From positions 69,248-133,247 of the forward strand of contig QUKC01000010.1 of NCBI GenBank assembly GCA_003481005.1: DNA of 64,000 nucleotides, given 5' to 3'. This document shows, in pieces, positions 1 through 7,928 of the stretch (positions are counted from its first letter, which is position 1; the number at the start of each line of letters is the position of its first letter). The DNA is from Firmicutes bacterium TM09-10 (GTDB lineage Bacteria; Bacillota; Clostridia; Lachnospirales; Lachnospiraceae). The notes below the pieces were generated by a model. The model was not told the origin of the DNA, did no database searches, and saw only the letters and a list, made by a program, of their open reading frames with translations. Made by a program: the position numbers and the translations under genes.

Positions 1-427
1 GGACAGAAGCACCGATCATGGTAAAAACGACGATGATGCTGTCTGCAACCGAATTTTGCTTTACCGCAGCCAGAATGCCGAGTGGTGTTGCAATGATCTG
101 TGCGATAAACATTGCCCAGATTGCAATCGTGATCGTATTCGGCAAACGCATCGCGATTTCCTGTGCTACCGGCTGTCTTGTTTTATAAGACGTTCCCAGA
201 TCTCCCTGTACTACCCCAAGTACATAAGAGCCGAACTGCTTCAAAACCGGATCATTTAATCCAAGCTGTTCGCGGAGATTATTTTTCATCTCCTCTGTCG
301 CAGTTCCCGGAAGAAGCGATGCTACCGGATCGCCGGGTGTAACTGTCTTCATAATAAAGACGAGGACAATAACACCGAACATAACCGGGATGATGTACAG
401 AATTCGTTTTAAGATGTACTTCAGCAT
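1..427 (-). CDS. ABC transporter permease, DppB/OppB type (N-terminal part; runs off the window)
   Basis: Inner-membrane permease of a peptide/opine-type (PepT family) ABC importer. The 142 visible residues begin MLKYILKRILYIIPVMFGV, the usual first membrane segment of this family, followed by TPGDPVASLLPG, the REQLGLNDPVLKQF signature and GDLGTSY, then a second hydrophobic stretch. The ATG is preceded by AAGGAGG at 10 bases. The gene reads out of the window, so the rest of the operon cannot be seen. It is divergent from the LacI regulator at 713, and palindromes of the same TTTCAT/ATGAAA type lie upstream of both, so it is probably a member of that regulon. The substrate is unknown; members of this family also carry oligosaccharides and glycosides. 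Confidence 0.9.
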   Translation of the reverse strand, partial: MLKYILKRILYIIPVMFGVIVLVFIMKTVTPGDPVASLLPGTATEEMKNNLREQLGLNDPVLKQFGSYVLGVVQGDLGTSYKTRQPVAQEIAMRLPNTITIAIWAMFIAQIIATPLGILAAVKQNSVADSIIVVFTMIGASV

Positions 428-492
428 GTTGTTCCCTTTTCCTCCTTTTTCATCGAATTACCTTCCCTTTTCCTTGATGTGTTTTGAAATAT

Positions 493-526
493 TTTCATTT
501 GAATGAAATCTTTCATCTGATGTCAA
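493..526 (-). promoter_or_regulatory. Promoter of the permease operon with overlapping operator
   Basis: On the minus strand a perfect TTGACA -35 box (521-526) is followed 18 bases later by TCAAAT as a weak -10. Three alternating half-sites cover the -10 region: TTTCAT 493-498, ATGAAA 503-508 and TTTCAT 511-516, forming inverted repeats with 4-base and 2-base spacers. The placement over the -10 box fits a repressor. Assignment to the LacI protein at 713 is inference from proximity and from the same repeats at its own promoter. Confidence 0.55.
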
Positions 527-619
527 TATAATTCATTTATGCAGTCTTGTCAATATATCTCTATTTTTTATTTCCTTTTCGTTATAATGCACATTTTTGT
601 AATTTAAATTTTATATATT

Positions 620-680
620 TTTCATTTTTATGAAATTATTTCATTTTCATCTTGTTTTATTTTCATTTTATCATTATAAT
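620..680 (+). promoter_or_regulatory. Promoter of the lacI-type gene with operator half-sites
   Basis: TTGTTT (652-657) and a perfect TATAAT (675-680) are separated by 17 bases. Just upstream lies TTTCAT-TTTT-ATGAAA (620-635), the same arm sequence and spacing as at 493-508, then further TTTCAT half-sites at 639-644 and 661-666. The arrangement suggests autoregulation. Confidence 0.55.
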
Positions 681-712
681 TGTTTCATAAAATCATTGAA
701 AAGAGGCGAATC

Positions 713-1720
713 ATGAAATTCAAAAGAACCACGGTTGCAGAAATTGCCAAAATAGCACACCTCTCTCCTGCAACTGTTTCCAGGACTTTGAACCACCCGG
801 AACTTGTCAGTCCAACCACCAGCGCACTGGTTCATTCCACAATCAATCTACTGAATTCCAAAGCTGAACCACCAATTCCTGATGCATCTGATATTTTGCA
901 GATTCTGGTGAATATTCCGGATCCCGGAAACCTATTTTACAGTGAACTGCTCGATGGGATTCTGAAATCTGCAGATTTCAGAGGCTACCGTGTTCTGATT
1001 ACTCGCGATCTTCTGGATTCTCCGGATTCTGTCGATTCCATTATCCGCCAGATTTACCTATGCAATATTCAGGGCATGATCCTTTGTACTTCACTTTCCG
1101 ACGCAGGCTATAAAAAAATCGCTGCTCACGTTCCAATCGTACAATGTACGGAAGCAGGTACCGCAGATTATTCCTATGTCGGAATTGATAACTACAAAGC
1201 TGCTTTTTCTGCTATGGAACACATTTACTCTACCGGGCACCATAAAATTGCCCTGTTAAATGGATCGCTTTCTTTTACCTATGCCCGGCAAAGGCAAAAA
1301 GCCTATTGCGATTTTATGAAGCAGAACAATCTTGTAATCCCAACCGGATATATTCTGAATTTTGCAGGTATTATATATGAAGCTGCTTACGCAAGCGTTT
1401 CCCAGCTGCTCTCAACTGCCAATCATCCGGATGCTATTTTTGCCGTATCCGACGTTTTTGCTATTGCTGCCGCCAAAGCTGCTGCTGCGCACCATTTGAA
1501 AATTCCAGATGATCTTGTCATCGTCGGTTTTGATAACATCCAGCTACTTTCCGCAGTCAGTACACCGCCTATTTCATCCGTTCAGCAGCCACGCTTTCAA
1601 ATGGGCTATACCGCAGGTGAAATACTCTATGACTGTATCACTACCGGAATCTCTTCCCTTCCACAACGCATTATTTTACCGACCGAGCTGATTATCCGCT
1701 CTTCCTCGTTATTGAAATGA
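713..1720 (+). CDS. LacI-family transcriptional regulator
   Basis: DNA-binding sugar-responsive regulator of 335 residues, the normal LacI length. The N-terminal helix-turn-helix reads TVAEIAKIAHLSPATVSRTL (residues about 6-25), followed by a hinge and a periplasmic-binding-protein-like effector domain with the usual GFDNIQL and STPPISSVQQP segments near the C-terminus. The ATG at 713 was chosen over an upstream TTG because AAGAGGCG precedes it at the right distance and the product then starts directly at the HTH. It heads a co-directional run with the SnoaL-like and acetyltransferase genes (gaps 27 and 22 bases). Its likely operators are the TTTCAT/ATGAAA palindromes at 493, 620 and 4315. 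The effector is unknown; the neighbouring deglycosidase-like pair suggests a glycoside or its sugar product. Confidence 0.92.
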   Translation: MKFKRTTVAEIAKIAHLSPATVSRTLNHPELVSPTTSALVHSTINLLNSKAEPPIPDASDILQILVNIPDPGNLFYSELLDGILKSADFRGYRVLITRDLLDSPDSVDSIIRQIYLCNIQGMILCTSLSDAGYKKIAAHVPIVQCTEAGTADYSYVGIDNYKAAFSAMEHIYSTGHHKIALLNGSLSFTYARQRQKAYCDFMKQNNLVIPTGYILNFAGIIYEAAYASVSQLLSTANHPDAIFAVSDVFAIAAAKAAAAHHLKIPDDLVIVGFDNIQLLSAVSTPPISSVQQPRFQMGYTAGEILYDCITTGISSLPQRIILPTELIIRSSSLLK

Positions 1721-1747
1721 ATTTTCACAATTGAAAGGAGATTACTT

Positions 1748-2089
1748 ATGACTAACACAGAAGTCGTACTTGCAATGTACGAAGAATTTTTTAATGGACA
1801 CGACGTCAACGCCGCGTTAAAATATGTAAAAGAGGATTATATCCAGCATAATCCAGGCCCCGGACAGGGACGTGCCAATCTAATGAGCGCTTTTGGTGAA
1901 AAATTTCGAACTAACCCGGATTTTCATTTAAACATTCAGTTTACAATCGCAGAGGATGATAAGGTCGCTGTTTATCTCAAGGCGATCGATCCTCGGGGAA
2001 ATACCACCTGTCGCGTTGTCGATCTGTATCGTCTGGAGGACGGAAAACTGGCTGAGCATTGGGATGTTTTACAGGGAGTCGGAAAGTAA
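1748..2089 (+). CDS. SnoaL-like / NTF2-fold protein
   Basis: Small soluble protein of 113 residues with the alpha+beta cone pattern of the SnoaL-like group: an N-terminal helix (VVLAMYEEFFNG), YIQHNPGPGQG, then strands ending VVDLYRLEDGKLAEHWDVLQ, which is a typical SnoaL ending. Such proteins act as isomerases, hydrolases or cyclases on small molecules, or only bind ligands. GAAAGGAG stands before the ATG. It lies between the LacI regulator and the acetyltransferase in one transcription unit, so a role in handling the released aglycone or sugar intermediate is plausible but not shown. Confidence 0.8.
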   Translation: MTNTEVVLAMYEEFFNGHDVNAALKYVKEDYIQHNPGPGQGRANLMSAFGEKFRTNPDFHLNIQFTIAEDDKVAVYLKAIDPRGNTTCRVVDLYRLEDGKLAEHWDVLQGVGK

Positions 2090-2111
2090 ACAGAACAGGA
2101 GGTATTTGTTT

Positions 2112-2753
2112 ATGGTGTCAGAAGAGGAAAGAGCTTTAAGCGGCGTTTTATTCACGCCCGGTGATCCCGAATTAATCGCAATGAAACGCGTTGCACACAA
2201 TCTGAGCAGGGATTACAACCTGACCTACGAAGAAGAAACTGACAAAAGGAACGAAATCATCGACAAACTTTTAAAGAGCCATGGCGAAGGATGCCGTATG
2301 CAGGGACCTATTTTCTTTCATTACGGAAGGCACACTTCCATTGGCAAACACTTTTTTGCCAATTTCAATTTTACCGTACAGGATGACGCCTTCGTCGAAA
2401 TCGGCGATAATAATAATTTTGGCCCGAATGTCACCATCGTAACACCTGTTCATCCTTTGCTGCCCCGCGAACGAGATCTGATCGCAGACAAAGATGGCAA
2501 TCCCAAGCACATGTGTTATGCCAAACCGGTCAAAATCGGAAATGACTGTTGGTTTGGAGCAGGCGTGATTGTTTGTTCCGGCGTCACAATCGGAAACAAC
2601 TGTGTGATCGGCGCCGGGAGCATTGTCACAAAAGATATTCCGGATAATTCCTTCGCAGCCGGAAATCCGTGTCGGGTAATCCGTCCCATTACAGAAGCCG
2701 ACAGTATGCGCTATAAACCGGAAATTTTGCAGGATAATCAGATTATCAAATGA
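2112..2753 (+). CDS. Sugar O-acetyltransferase, Maa/LacA/NodL type
   Basis: Cytosolic acetyl-CoA-dependent transferase that acetylates a hydroxyl of a sugar. The 213 residues show the N-terminal maltose-acetyltransferase helical domain (residues about 8-60, PGDPELIAMKRVAHNLSRDY) and then left-handed beta-helix hexapeptide repeats (VEIGDNNNFGPNVTIVTPVH, IGNDCWFGAGVIV, IGNNCVIGAGSIVTKDIP). The TPVHP histidine matches the catalytic histidine of the family. The ATG at 2112 has AGGAGG upstream; the longer reading frame upstream overlaps the SnoaL gene and lacks such a site. It is the last gene of the LacI unit and is followed by a strong terminator. In such operons the enzyme is thought to detoxify non-metabolised sugars. 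Confidence 0.88.
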   Translation: MVSEEERALSGVLFTPGDPELIAMKRVAHNLSRDYNLTYEEETDKRNEIIDKLLKSHGEGCRMQGPIFFHYGRHTSIGKHFFANFNFTVQDDAFVEIGDNNNFGPNVTIVTPVHPLLPRERDLIADKDGNPKHMCYAKPVKIGNDCWFGAGVIVCSGVTIGNNCVIGAGSIVTKDIPDNSFAAGNPCRVIRPITEADSMRYKPEILQDNQIIK

Positions 2754-2772
2754 TTTTTTCTTACAAGTCATC

Positions 2773-2810
2773 AAAACAGCTGCCCGGCGTTAAAACCGGG
2801 CAGCTGTTTT
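2773..2810. terminator. Bidirectional rho-independent terminator
   Basis: A perfect 15-bp inverted repeat (2773-2787 with 2796-2810) has AAAA at one end and TTTT at the other. It lies between the convergent acetyltransferase and deglycosidase-like genes and can serve both strands. Confidence 0.9.
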
Positions 2811-2878
2811 CATACCCATGATAACAAACTATTTACAAAACGTACATTCTGTCGTTTGCTGATATTCTCCGCAAAGTC

Positions 2879-3880
2879 TCATTCCCCGATCAGACGCTTT
2901 AACATCACATGATGTCTCCTCAGCTGTTCGATCGGATCAGGAGCCTCAGGACCTCCCATTTCAAAATAATGTCTCTGCCCTTCATATTCTGAGGAAATGT
3001 ATCCATTCCATCCCTTTTCCTTCAAATAAGCGATCGGTCCTGCATAGTCGATAGAAGGCTCATCGCAGTCTTCTGTCATTTCGTAGAATTTGCCATGACA
3101 ATGTTTTGTATAATCCAAAACTTCACCAATCCAGGCAGGATCATCATAGATCTGCCCGCGCATCTGTTCCGCAGCTGCAATTTCCGGCTTGTCGCCGCCC
3201 AGCTTTTCTACATCCGAATTTGTCAGGCAGCATCCCGCCCGATAGGCTTTGTCAATCTCATCCAGAATGGACTCTTTTGCTCCCGCACGCAGATATGCCT
3301 TTTTATCTGCCAGCGACATTCCTTTCGTAAAAACTGCAAAATCGAGCAGAAAGCCTGCATTTTTTGTATTTTTTCGTTTTACCTCTTCCAGAAAATCCTG
3401 TGTCCACCAGGTATGAATACCTCTCGGTGAATGAATCTCCGTAGCAATAAAAATGCCAAGTTGCTCCGCAAATTCAAAGCATTCAGAAAGAATCTGAATG
3501 TCTTCTTTTCTCATAATACCGGTACGATATACCGGGAAGCCCATTTTGGCGCAGTTTACCATATCTTTTTTTGTCCAGTAAATGGTTTCCCGATTCGACA
3601 TATTCCGTTTTGCATACCATGTTGTAAAAAATGTCGTGTCATATGCGGTCGGTACTGTCTGGTATTTCTGCATCAGATCCTTAAACTTTGCAATATCATC
3701 CTCGCTCATGGTGCGATCTTCCGAACGCAAGCTCGGATAAGGCATCTGATCTACCAGCACCTCAATTCCATCTGCACCGACCCGATTTTTCACAGCAGCT
3801 ACGCAGGCTTCCAAATCCATTTTCCCAAGAAAATATGGTTCCTGTAAACTATATAAAGATACGCTTCTTCCAATACTCAT
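2879..3880 (-). CDS. TIM-barrel protein, C-glycoside deglycosidase alpha-subunit-like (xylose isomerase-like fold)
   Basis: Predicted metal-dependent lyase subunit of 333 residues. It has the AP-endonuclease/xylose-isomerase-like barrel with candidate metal ligands in order: E in FIATEIHSPRG, D in FLLDFAVF, H in KHCHGKFYEM and E in YISSEYEGQRH. The HGKFYEM segment and the partner gene directly upstream are typical of the C-glycoside deglycosidases studied as DfgA/DfgB, CarB/CarC and DgpB/DgpC, where a 3-keto C-glycoside is cleaved by beta-elimination. The ATG at 3880 was chosen because AAGGGGG precedes it; an upstream start would overlap the beta-subunit gene. The gap to that gene is 13 bases, so the pair is one operon. 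Without a search, a plain sugar-phosphate isomerase cannot be excluded, but the pairing argues against it. Confidence 0.78.
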   Translation of the reverse strand: MSIGRSVSLYSLQEPYFLGKMDLEACVAAVKNRVGADGIEVLVDQMPYPSLRSEDRTMSEDDIAKFKDLMQKYQTVPTAYDTTFFTTWYAKRNMSNRETIYWTKKDMVNCAKMGFPVYRTGIMRKEDIQILSECFEFAEQLGIFIATEIHSPRGIHTWWTQDFLEEVKRKNTKNAGFLLDFAVFTKGMSLADKKAYLRAGAKESILDEIDKAYRAGCCLTNSDVEKLGGDKPEIAAAEQMRGQIYDDPAWIGEVLDYTKHCHGKFYEMTEDCDEPSIDYAGPIAYLKEKGWNGYISSEYEGQRHYFEMGGPEAPDPIEQLRRHHVMLKRLIGE

Positions 3881-3893
3881 CTTTCTTTCCCCC

Positions 3894-4280
3894 TTAAATT
3901 TCAAAGAATGACCAGCTCTTTGTACCAAATCCTTTCTTGGCATAGATTACGCTGATTCCGATTTCAACATCCAACCGGTGGCTACCTTTTGGCAACCCGC
4001 CTTTCATAACTCGCATTCTCAAGCCTTCTCCGTATTCCCAGAAAAAGTTCAGGGCGGTCGTAGCTTCTTCTAACGTAAAAACTTCGTCCGTTTTCGCAAC
4101 AAGGCGAATATCCTCTACATTCACAGGCTGATTATCAAGCGCAATTTTAACAAATGCAATCTGACTCAGCGGAACCCCCTCATAGTACGGAATACGTGCC
4201 CGGAATTCAAAGCATTGCACCCCATTGTCCAGCATTACATTTTTTTCGCTTCCCTCTACGATAATATATCGTTCATTCAT
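3894..4280 (-). CDS. DUF6379 protein, C-glycoside deglycosidase beta-subunit-like
   Basis: Small beta-rich protein of 128 residues. The segments RARIPYYEGVPLSQIAFVKI, DEVFTLEEA, WEYGEGLRMRV and GLPKGSHRLDVEI match the DUF6379 family, whose studied members form the beta subunit of heteromeric C-glycoside deglycosidases and cap the active site of the TIM-barrel partner. ATG at 4280 was chosen over an in-frame GTG at 4307; AGGGG and GAAGGACG lie just before it. It is the first gene of the two-gene minus-strand operon under a promoter with LacI-type palindromes. A 3-oxidising Gfo/Idh/MocA partner, needed in known systems, is not next to it; the closest in the window is at 20028-21296. Confidence 0.8.
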   Translation of the reverse strand: MNERYIIVEGSEKNVMLDNGVQCFEFRARIPYYEGVPLSQIAFVKIALDNQPVNVEDIRLVAKTDEVFTLEEATTALNFFWEYGEGLRMRVMKGGLPKGSHRLDVEIGISVIYAKKGFGTKSWSFFEI

Positions 4281-4314
4281 CGTCCTTCTTCCCCTTTCAT
4301 TTCCCACTCTTTTT

Positions 4315-4376
4315 TATGAAATTTTTCATATTTATGATTATATTTTCATATTAGCAAATTCTATATTTTTTGTAAA
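4315..4376 (-). promoter_or_regulatory. Promoter and operator of the deglycosidase-like operon
   Basis: On the minus strand TTTACA (4371-4376) and TAATAT (4348-4353) are 17 bases apart. Immediately downstream of the -10, around the expected start of transcription, lie TATGAAA-TT-TTTCATA (4315-4330) and an overlapping TTTCAT-ATTT-ATGATT (4324-4339). The arms are those seen at 493 and 620. This is a classic repressor position. Confidence 0.6.
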
Positions 4377-4453
4377 GATTTTTTATTTCTAAAAACTATG
4401 CAATTTATCTGTACTTTTTCTTTTTTTAAATTTATTCTTGTTAAACTTATGAA

Positions 4454-4481
4454 TTGTCATTTTTTCATTTTTTGATATAAT
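4454..4481 (+). promoter_or_regulatory. Promoter of the 80-residue HPr-like gene
   Basis: TTGTCA (4454-4459) and TATAAT (4476-4481) with 16 bases between them, divergent from the deglycosidase-like operon. A TTTCAT half-site (4463-4468) lies in the spacer. Confidence 0.5.
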
Positions 4482-4527
4482 CGACTTGTAAAAATGAAAA
4501 TTTGCAATTTATAAAGGAGTAATTATC

Positions 4528-4770
4528 ATGAAAGTACGCGCAATCCAAGATGTAAATGGCTTTTTCCAGGCGCTCGATGAATGTGAAGGAAGAGTTGAAC
4601 TAATTACCGAAGACCACGATGTTTTAAATCTCGCTTCCAAACTGACGCAGTTTATCGGTCTGACAAGAGTGTTCAGTAATCCAGACTACACTTCTTATGA
4701 AATCGTCTGCTATCATGCTGAAGATTATGATAAGCTGAAAAAATATCTTGTTCCCGCAGATGCAAACTGA
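4528..4770 (+). CDS. Small HPr-like protein without catalytic histidine
   Basis: Eighty residues, start ATG preceded by AAAGGAG. No exact family is recognised. Its pattern, MKVRAIQDVNGFFQALDECE followed by a strand, a helix (HDVLNLASKLTQFIGLTR) and a final strand-helix (YEIVCYHAEDYDKLKKYL), lines up by eye over its whole length with the HPr-like protein at 38861-39097. Neither has the GxHARPA histidine, and here the regulatory serine position (KSI in the other protein) is also not kept. A regulatory or structural role is therefore more likely than phosphotransfer. It sits alone between a promoter and a strong terminator and is divergent from the deglycosidase-like operon. Confidence 0.6.
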   Translation: MKVRAIQDVNGFFQALDECEGRVELITEDHDVLNLASKLTQFIGLTRVFSNPDYTSYEIVCYHAEDYDKLKKYLVPADAN

Positions 4771-4792
4771 GTTTTGAAGATTCTATCTGGAC

Positions 4793-4866
4793 AAAAAAGG
4801 ATGCCACACGCACAGGCTGCTTTTCCCAAACAAAGCATTCCTGCGCGCATGGCATCCTTTTTTTGA
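4793..4866. terminator. Bidirectional terminator
   Basis: AAAAAAGGATGCCA (4793-4806) pairs with TGGCATCCTTTTTT near 4850-4863, with a further imperfect stem inside. It ends the HPr-like gene on the plus strand and can end the map transcript on the minus strand. Confidence 0.8.
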
Positions 4867-4959
4867 TTTTTTATTCCCAGTTCCCGCAGTCAGCTGCAAA
4901 CAGGGCGACTGCTGCGACTGACGCTGCAAGCATAAATACTGTCAGAAAGCTTTTGCACC

Positions 4960-5835
4960 TTACCACACCAAAACCTCACAGCCATCCTCTGTTACCGCAA
5001 CGGTAACCTCCCACTGTGCGGACGGCTTGCCGTCATCTGTATAAATCGTCCAGCCATTGTCGGCGTCCTGATAAATTTCAGCTGTTCCGGCATTTACCAT
5101 CGGCTCGATCGTAAATACCATTCCGGGTACCATCAGCATTTCTGTCCCCTTTGGCGTTACATAGCTGACAAAGGGATCTTCGTGAAATTCCAGTCCAACA
5201 CCATGTCCGCCGATGTCCACAACGATACTATAGCCGTTTTCCTTTGCATGACGGTTGACCGCATCCGCCATATCCCCCAGAAACGTCCAGGGTTTTACCG
5301 CCTTGATGCCCTCTTCCACGCACTCCTTTGCAACCCGCACGAGCTTTTCCTTATCCGGCGTCGTCTTTCCGATAATAAACATTCTCGAAGAATCGGAGAA
5401 ATATCCTTTGTATATCGTAGAAACATCCACGTTAATGATATCGCCCTCTTTTAAGATCACGTCCTCACTTGGAATACCATGGCAAACCTCGTCGTTGATG
5501 GAAGTGCAAACGCTCTTCGGGAAGCCCTCGTAGCCCAGCGGAGCCGGGATGCCGCCCAGTTCGCGGGTCTTGTCGTCAACCCATTTGTTGATCTGCTCTG
5601 TGCTGATTCCGGCACAGATATTCTCTGCCACATAATCCAGAACGGCGATATTCACTTTACCGCTCTCCCGGATACCCTCAATCTGCTCCGGCGTCTTGAT
5701 TATATCATGTCTCGGCACGATATGACCTTCCAGCTCAAAGCCATGAATCTTTTCATCGAACCGCATGTGGCAATTCTTGTACTTTTTGCCGCTGCCGCAC
5801 CAGCATGGGTCGTTACGTTCCAGTTTCTTACTCAT
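4960..5835 (-). CDS. map: Methionine aminopeptidase type I with SEC-C zinc-binding N-terminus
   Basis: Removes the initiator methionine from new proteins in the cytosol. The 291 residues start with a SEC-C motif (NDPCWCGSGKKYKNCH) and continue with the pita-bread domain. The metal ligands are visible: two D in NVDVSTIYKGYFSDSSRMF, H in GGHGVGLEFHEDP, E in VFTIEPMVNAG and E in AQWEVTVAV. The start at 5835 overlaps the end of the ABC-F gene by 8 bases, with GGAGG inside that gene, so the two are translationally coupled. Confidence 0.96.
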   Translation of the reverse strand: MSKKLERNDPCWCGSGKKYKNCHMRFDEKIHGFELEGHIVPRHDIIKTPEQIEGIRESGKVNIAVLDYVAENICAGISTEQINKWVDDKTRELGGIPAPLGYEGFPKSVCTSINDEVCHGIPSEDVILKEGDIINVDVSTIYKGYFSDSSRMFIIGKTTPDKEKLVRVAKECVEEGIKAVKPWTFLGDMADAVNRHAKENGYSIVVDIGGHGVGLEFHEDPFVSYVTPKGTEMLMVPGMVFTIEPMVNAGTAEIYQDADNGWTIYTDDGKPSAQWEVTVAVTEDGCEVLVW

Positions 5836-7720
5836 TTTCTGTGTTTTCCTCCAGTTCTCCGGCTTCAATTCTGGCAGCTTTTTCTTCCAGATACATCCAC
5901 CGCTCCATTTTTTCTTCGAGCTTTGCAGAAGCCTCTTCCTTTTGCTTCGACAACTCGTTTAAACGGACAAAGTCCGTCGCCGCCTTCAGAATATCCTCGT
6001 CCAGTCGACAGACCAAATCTTCCAGATCTGCCATCTCCTGTTCAATCGTATCATAATCCTTCTGTTCCTGATAGGTAAATTTCAGCTTCCGCGCAGGCTT
6101 TTTCCAGGTTGCCCTTGCAGACTCGCCCCTTTCCCCTGCGGTTTCTTTTCTGCCGCCGTTTCCGGCTTCTGTTATACTGTCAAATTCCTGCGTCTCCATA
6201 CTTTTACGTAGCGCATAATCGCTGTAATTGCCTTCGTACTGCTGCAGATGTCCGCCCTCTTCGAAGGCGAAAATCCGGCTCACCGTCCGGTCGAGAAAAT
6301 ACCGGTCATGGGAAACGATGATGACGATCCCCTCAAAATGATCCAGATAATCCTCAAGCACTGTCAGTGTTGTGATGTCGAGGTCGTTGGTCGGCTCATC
6401 CAAAATGAGAACATTGGGCGCGCCCATCAGCACCCGCAGCAGATTCAGCCGCCGTTTTTCCCCACCGGAAAGGCGCCCGATCTCCGTATACTGCTCGCTT
6501 CCTTCAAACAAAAAGCGCTCCAGCATCTTCGCCGCAGACACGCTTCCCTCCGTCGTCGGCACAAATTCCGCAACCTCACGGACGTAGTCAATCACGCGCA
6601 TATTCGGATCCATATGCGTCACTTCCTGCGCATAATAGCCGATTTTCACAGTCTGTCCGACGATAATTTCACCACTGTCGGGCTGTTCCTTTCCGGTCAA
6701 AAGCTTCATCAGTGTCGTCTTTCCGCATCCGTTTGCGCCGATAAACGCGACACGGTCATTTTTCAGAAAAATATACGAAAAGTCGTGAATCAGAATTCTG
6801 TCCCCGTATCCCTTTTCCACATGACGGGCTTCCAGGGTCGTCCTGCCAAGGCGCGTGGAAATGCTGCCGAGCTCCACCTGTCCGTCCGTCTCCGGCGCCT
6901 TGCGATTTTTCAGCTCTTCATAGCGTTCCAGACGCGCTTTCTGCTTTGTCGAACGCGCCCGCGCACCGCGCTGTACCCATGCAAGCTCTGTCCGAAGAAT
7001 ATTCTGGCGCTTTAGCTCCGTTGCCTGTGCCATTTCTTCCCGCTGCGCCTTTAATTCCAGATAACCGGCATAGTTCGTGTCATAAGAATAAAGCTTTCCC
7101 TTGTCGACCTCTGCGATCCGATTGCACACACTGTCTAAGAAATACCGGTCATGGGTAATCATCACCAACGCCTCTTTGCGCTGTTTTAGCTGCTCCTCCA
7201 GCCAGTCCGCCATTTCATGGTCCAGATGGTTCGTCGGCTCGTCCAGAAGCAAAATATCCGCTTCCTTTAATAAAACGCTCACCAGCGCAAGGCGTTTTCT
7301 CTGTCCACCGGATAGCTCGCCCGATTTCTGGTCAAAATTCGAAACGCCCAGCTTCGTCAGCATCGTTTTCGCCTTTGTCACAAGCGCCGCCTCATCCTGA
7401 TGATCCCGCTTCTCTGTCTGTCCGGATTCCGGTCCGGACAACTCCCTGTGTCCTGCCAGCACACAGTCAAGGGCCGTCATTTCCGGATCAAAGACCGGAT
7501 GCTGGGGCAGATAGGCGATCACCGCATGGTTCGCTTTCGTCACTGTACCCTCGTCCGTCTCTTCCAGCCCCGCCATGATTTTTAACAGCGTGGACTTGCC
7601 GGTTCCGTTGATGCCGATGATCCCGACCTTTTCGCCCTCCTGCAGAAAAAACGACGTATCGTCAAACAGCTGCCGTCGGCTGTATGATTTTGATAAATGT
7701 TCTATGGAAAGTAAATTCAT
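5828..7720 (-). CDS. ABC-F family ATPase (Uup/YfmR-like)
   Basis: Soluble ribosome-associated ATPase of 630 residues with two ABC cassettes and no membrane segment. Walker A motifs are GINGTGKSTL and GANGCGKTTL, signatures LSGGQRKRL and LSGGEKRRL, Walker B LLLDEPTNHLD and LILDEPTNDLD. The linker between cassettes is the charged P-site tRNA interaction region. The C-terminal 90 residues are a charged coiled coil, as in Uup and YfmR; the length equals that of YfmR. Such proteins relieve stalled ribosomes; some related members give antibiotic resistance, but nothing here points to that. ATG at 7720 was chosen because ATGAGG lies before it. It is followed by map with an 8-base overlap. Confidence 0.92.
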   Translation of the reverse strand: MNLLSIEHLSKSYSRRQLFDDTSFFLQEGEKVGIIGINGTGKSTLLKIMAGLEETDEGTVTKANHAVIAYLPQHPVFDPEMTALDCVLAGHRELSGPESGQTEKRDHQDEAALVTKAKTMLTKLGVSNFDQKSGELSGGQRKRLALVSVLLKEADILLLDEPTNHLDHEMADWLEEQLKQRKEALVMITHDRYFLDSVCNRIAEVDKGKLYSYDTNYAGYLELKAQREEMAQATELKRQNILRTELAWVQRGARARSTKQKARLERYEELKNRKAPETDGQVELGSISTRLGRTTLEARHVEKGYGDRILIHDFSYIFLKNDRVAFIGANGCGKTTLMKLLTGKEQPDSGEIIVGQTVKIGYYAQEVTHMDPNMRVIDYVREVAEFVPTTEGSVSAAKMLERFLFEGSEQYTEIGRLSGGEKRRLNLLRVLMGAPNVLILDEPTNDLDITTLTVLEDYLDHFEGIVIIVSHDRYFLDRTVSRIFAFEEGGHLQQYEGNYSDYALRKSMETQEFDSITEAGNGGRKETAGERGESARATWKKPARKLKFTYQEQKDYDTIEQEMADLEDLVCRLDEDILKAATDFVRLNELSKQKEEASAKLEEKMERWMYLEEKAARIEAGELEENTENE

Positions 7721-7928
7721 TGCAATCCTCATTTCTGCTGCGGTCATTTTGGTCAGTTTTCTCTAACTTCTGTTCACAAACTGCCAAAACGCCATTTCTA
7801 TTATAATTCTCCCCCTGCATTCGTGCAAGAAGTTGTTTTTTTCCATTGTTTTTACATGGCAAAACGTGGTACAGTGCACACGTAGCTTACTCCCGTAGAA
7901 AAATGTATTTACGAAAGAGGTCACTCCC

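Noticed and set aside
430..712. AT-rich region as a replication origin or phage attachment site
   Set aside because: The A+T richness is explained by two divergent promoters and operator half-sites; there are no DnaA-box clusters or att-like repeats with an integrase.
2879..4280. Xylose isomerase plus hypothetical protein as the annotation of the pair
   Set aside because: The small protein fits DUF6379 in several segments, and the barrel protein has the HGKFYEM pattern and length of deglycosidase alpha subunits.
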